This document shows positions 63,588-64,000 of a stretch of DNA of 64,000 nucleotides, in pieces. Origin of the DNA: Plasmodiophora brassicae (taxonomy: Eukaryota; Endomyxa: Phytomyxea; Phytomyxea; Plasmodiophorida); the NCBI GenBank assembly GCA_036867785.1, contig CP145418.1, forward strand, positions 1,054,001 to 1,118,000, in the 5' to 3' direction. The notes below the pieces were generated by a model. That model searched no databases, was not told the DNA's origin, and worked only from the letters and a program-made list of their open reading frames with translations. Made by a program: the position numbers and the translations under genes. Positions within the stretch are counted from its first letter, which is position 1. Each line of letters opens with the position of its first letter.

Positions 63588-64000
63588 ACGCCCCCAATTG
63601 CATTGGTCGACCGACGCCTGTTAATGGTTCGCATATGTTTCCAGGTACCTTGACCGGGAACTTCGCAAGTCTCAAAAGCCCCATACAGGTAACAAGGCGC
63701 AGGAAGGCACCGCACGTTCAACGTGATCCTGTCCCTCGCTCTCAACAACGCGTCGTACAGTATACAGCGCCTTTCTTGCCAGTTTCGCGTACCACTATAG
63801 ACACTGCTGCTTGTATTGCATACCGAACTGCCTTCTGACGGTGCGAAGCAGCGCCTGGTCATTAACGTTGGACACGAATCCGCCGTTACGTAACCCTGGA
63901 TGCCCCAGCTGTGAATGACCCAACATGGGCAGAGGCACTGTTACCAATACCGTACCGTGTATCCTAGACTGGACGTCCCGTGTCAGTGTTCTACTATGTG
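63588..64000. other. Intergenic to window end
   Basis: About 410 bp downstream of the duplication with no supported gene or RNA. Confidence 0.4.

Noticed and set aside
1-64000. Bacterial or giant-virus origin of the window
   Set aside because: About 77 short spliceosomal introns, nuclear-type tRNA with a pol III terminator, mitochondrial uL10 and IF3 with presequences, RPB12, BCD1 and IFT25 point to a nuclear genome of a flagellate.
1-64000. CRISPR arrays, LTR elements, reverse transcriptase or transposase genes
   Set aside because: None seen: no regularly spaced repeats of CRISPR type, no terminal repeats longer than those listed, and no motifs of these enzymes in any frame I read.

Overview
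The window reads as nuclear DNA of a GC-rich, gene-dense, flagellated single-celled eukaryote; I cannot name the lineage. Most genes are broken into exons by very short introns. I resolved about 77 of them, nearly all 46-69 nt and GT-AG, many with a CTAAC- or CTGAC-like branch site just before the acceptor. Genes lie 20-300 bp apart on both strands. An IFT25 gene implies a cilium or flagellum; an augmin (HAUS4-like) subunit, a class C G-protein-coupled receptor, a dCTP deaminase and a pleiotropic-drug-resistance ABC transporter add to a free-living protist picture. Exon models below were built by eye from reading frame, splice sites and family alignment; each total length given divides by three.

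Layout. 0-6.4 kb: three tandem paralogues of a secreted ankyrin-like protein (one whole, one fragment, one with a stop at a conserved Trp). 6.7-11.3 kb: a LamG/discoidin/Cys-rich class C receptor, much richer in GC than its neighbours. 11.9-14.1 kb: replication licensing factor Cdt1. 14.3-16.1 kb: aldehyde dehydrogenase. 16.3-20.2 kb: a small membrane protein, the snoRNP factor BCD1, a single-pass membrane protein and a secreted-type lipase. 20.5-23.1 kb: an inositol polyphosphate 5-phosphatase and a helical-repeat protein, tail to tail. 23.5 kb: tRNA-Arg(TCT). 24.5-30.6 kb: methyltransferase, IFT25, Ras-like GTPase, HAUS4-like, MFS transporter. 30.7-35.4 kb: mitochondrial uL10, FHA protein, ABC1/UbiB-type kinase. 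35.4-45.5 kb: DDX24/MAK5 helicase, zinc-binding protein, RPB12, MscS-type channel, RING-H2 membrane protein, AAMP/SQT1. 45.6-55.3 kb: mitochondrial IF3, a seven-helix membrane protein, an 18-exon PDR-type ABCG transporter, a GH114-like hydrolase. 55.9-63.6 kb: a 3.8-kb tandem duplication carrying a membrane protein, a 497-residue disordered protein and a dCTP deaminase.

Connections. MAK5, RPB12 and AAMP/SQT1 all act in ribosome or RNA-polymerase production. Just upstream of each start codon lies the same unusual signal: two copies of the 9-mer CGGACTCCG spaced exactly 12 bp apart. A fourth, inverted and slightly degenerate pair precedes the zinc-binding gene at 38.1 kb. This looks like the cis-element of a growth regulon and is the most interesting signal I found. 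The two copies of the 3.8-kb duplication differ by only three single-base insertions in or beside G-runs, yet each dCTP deaminase copy is altered in a different way.
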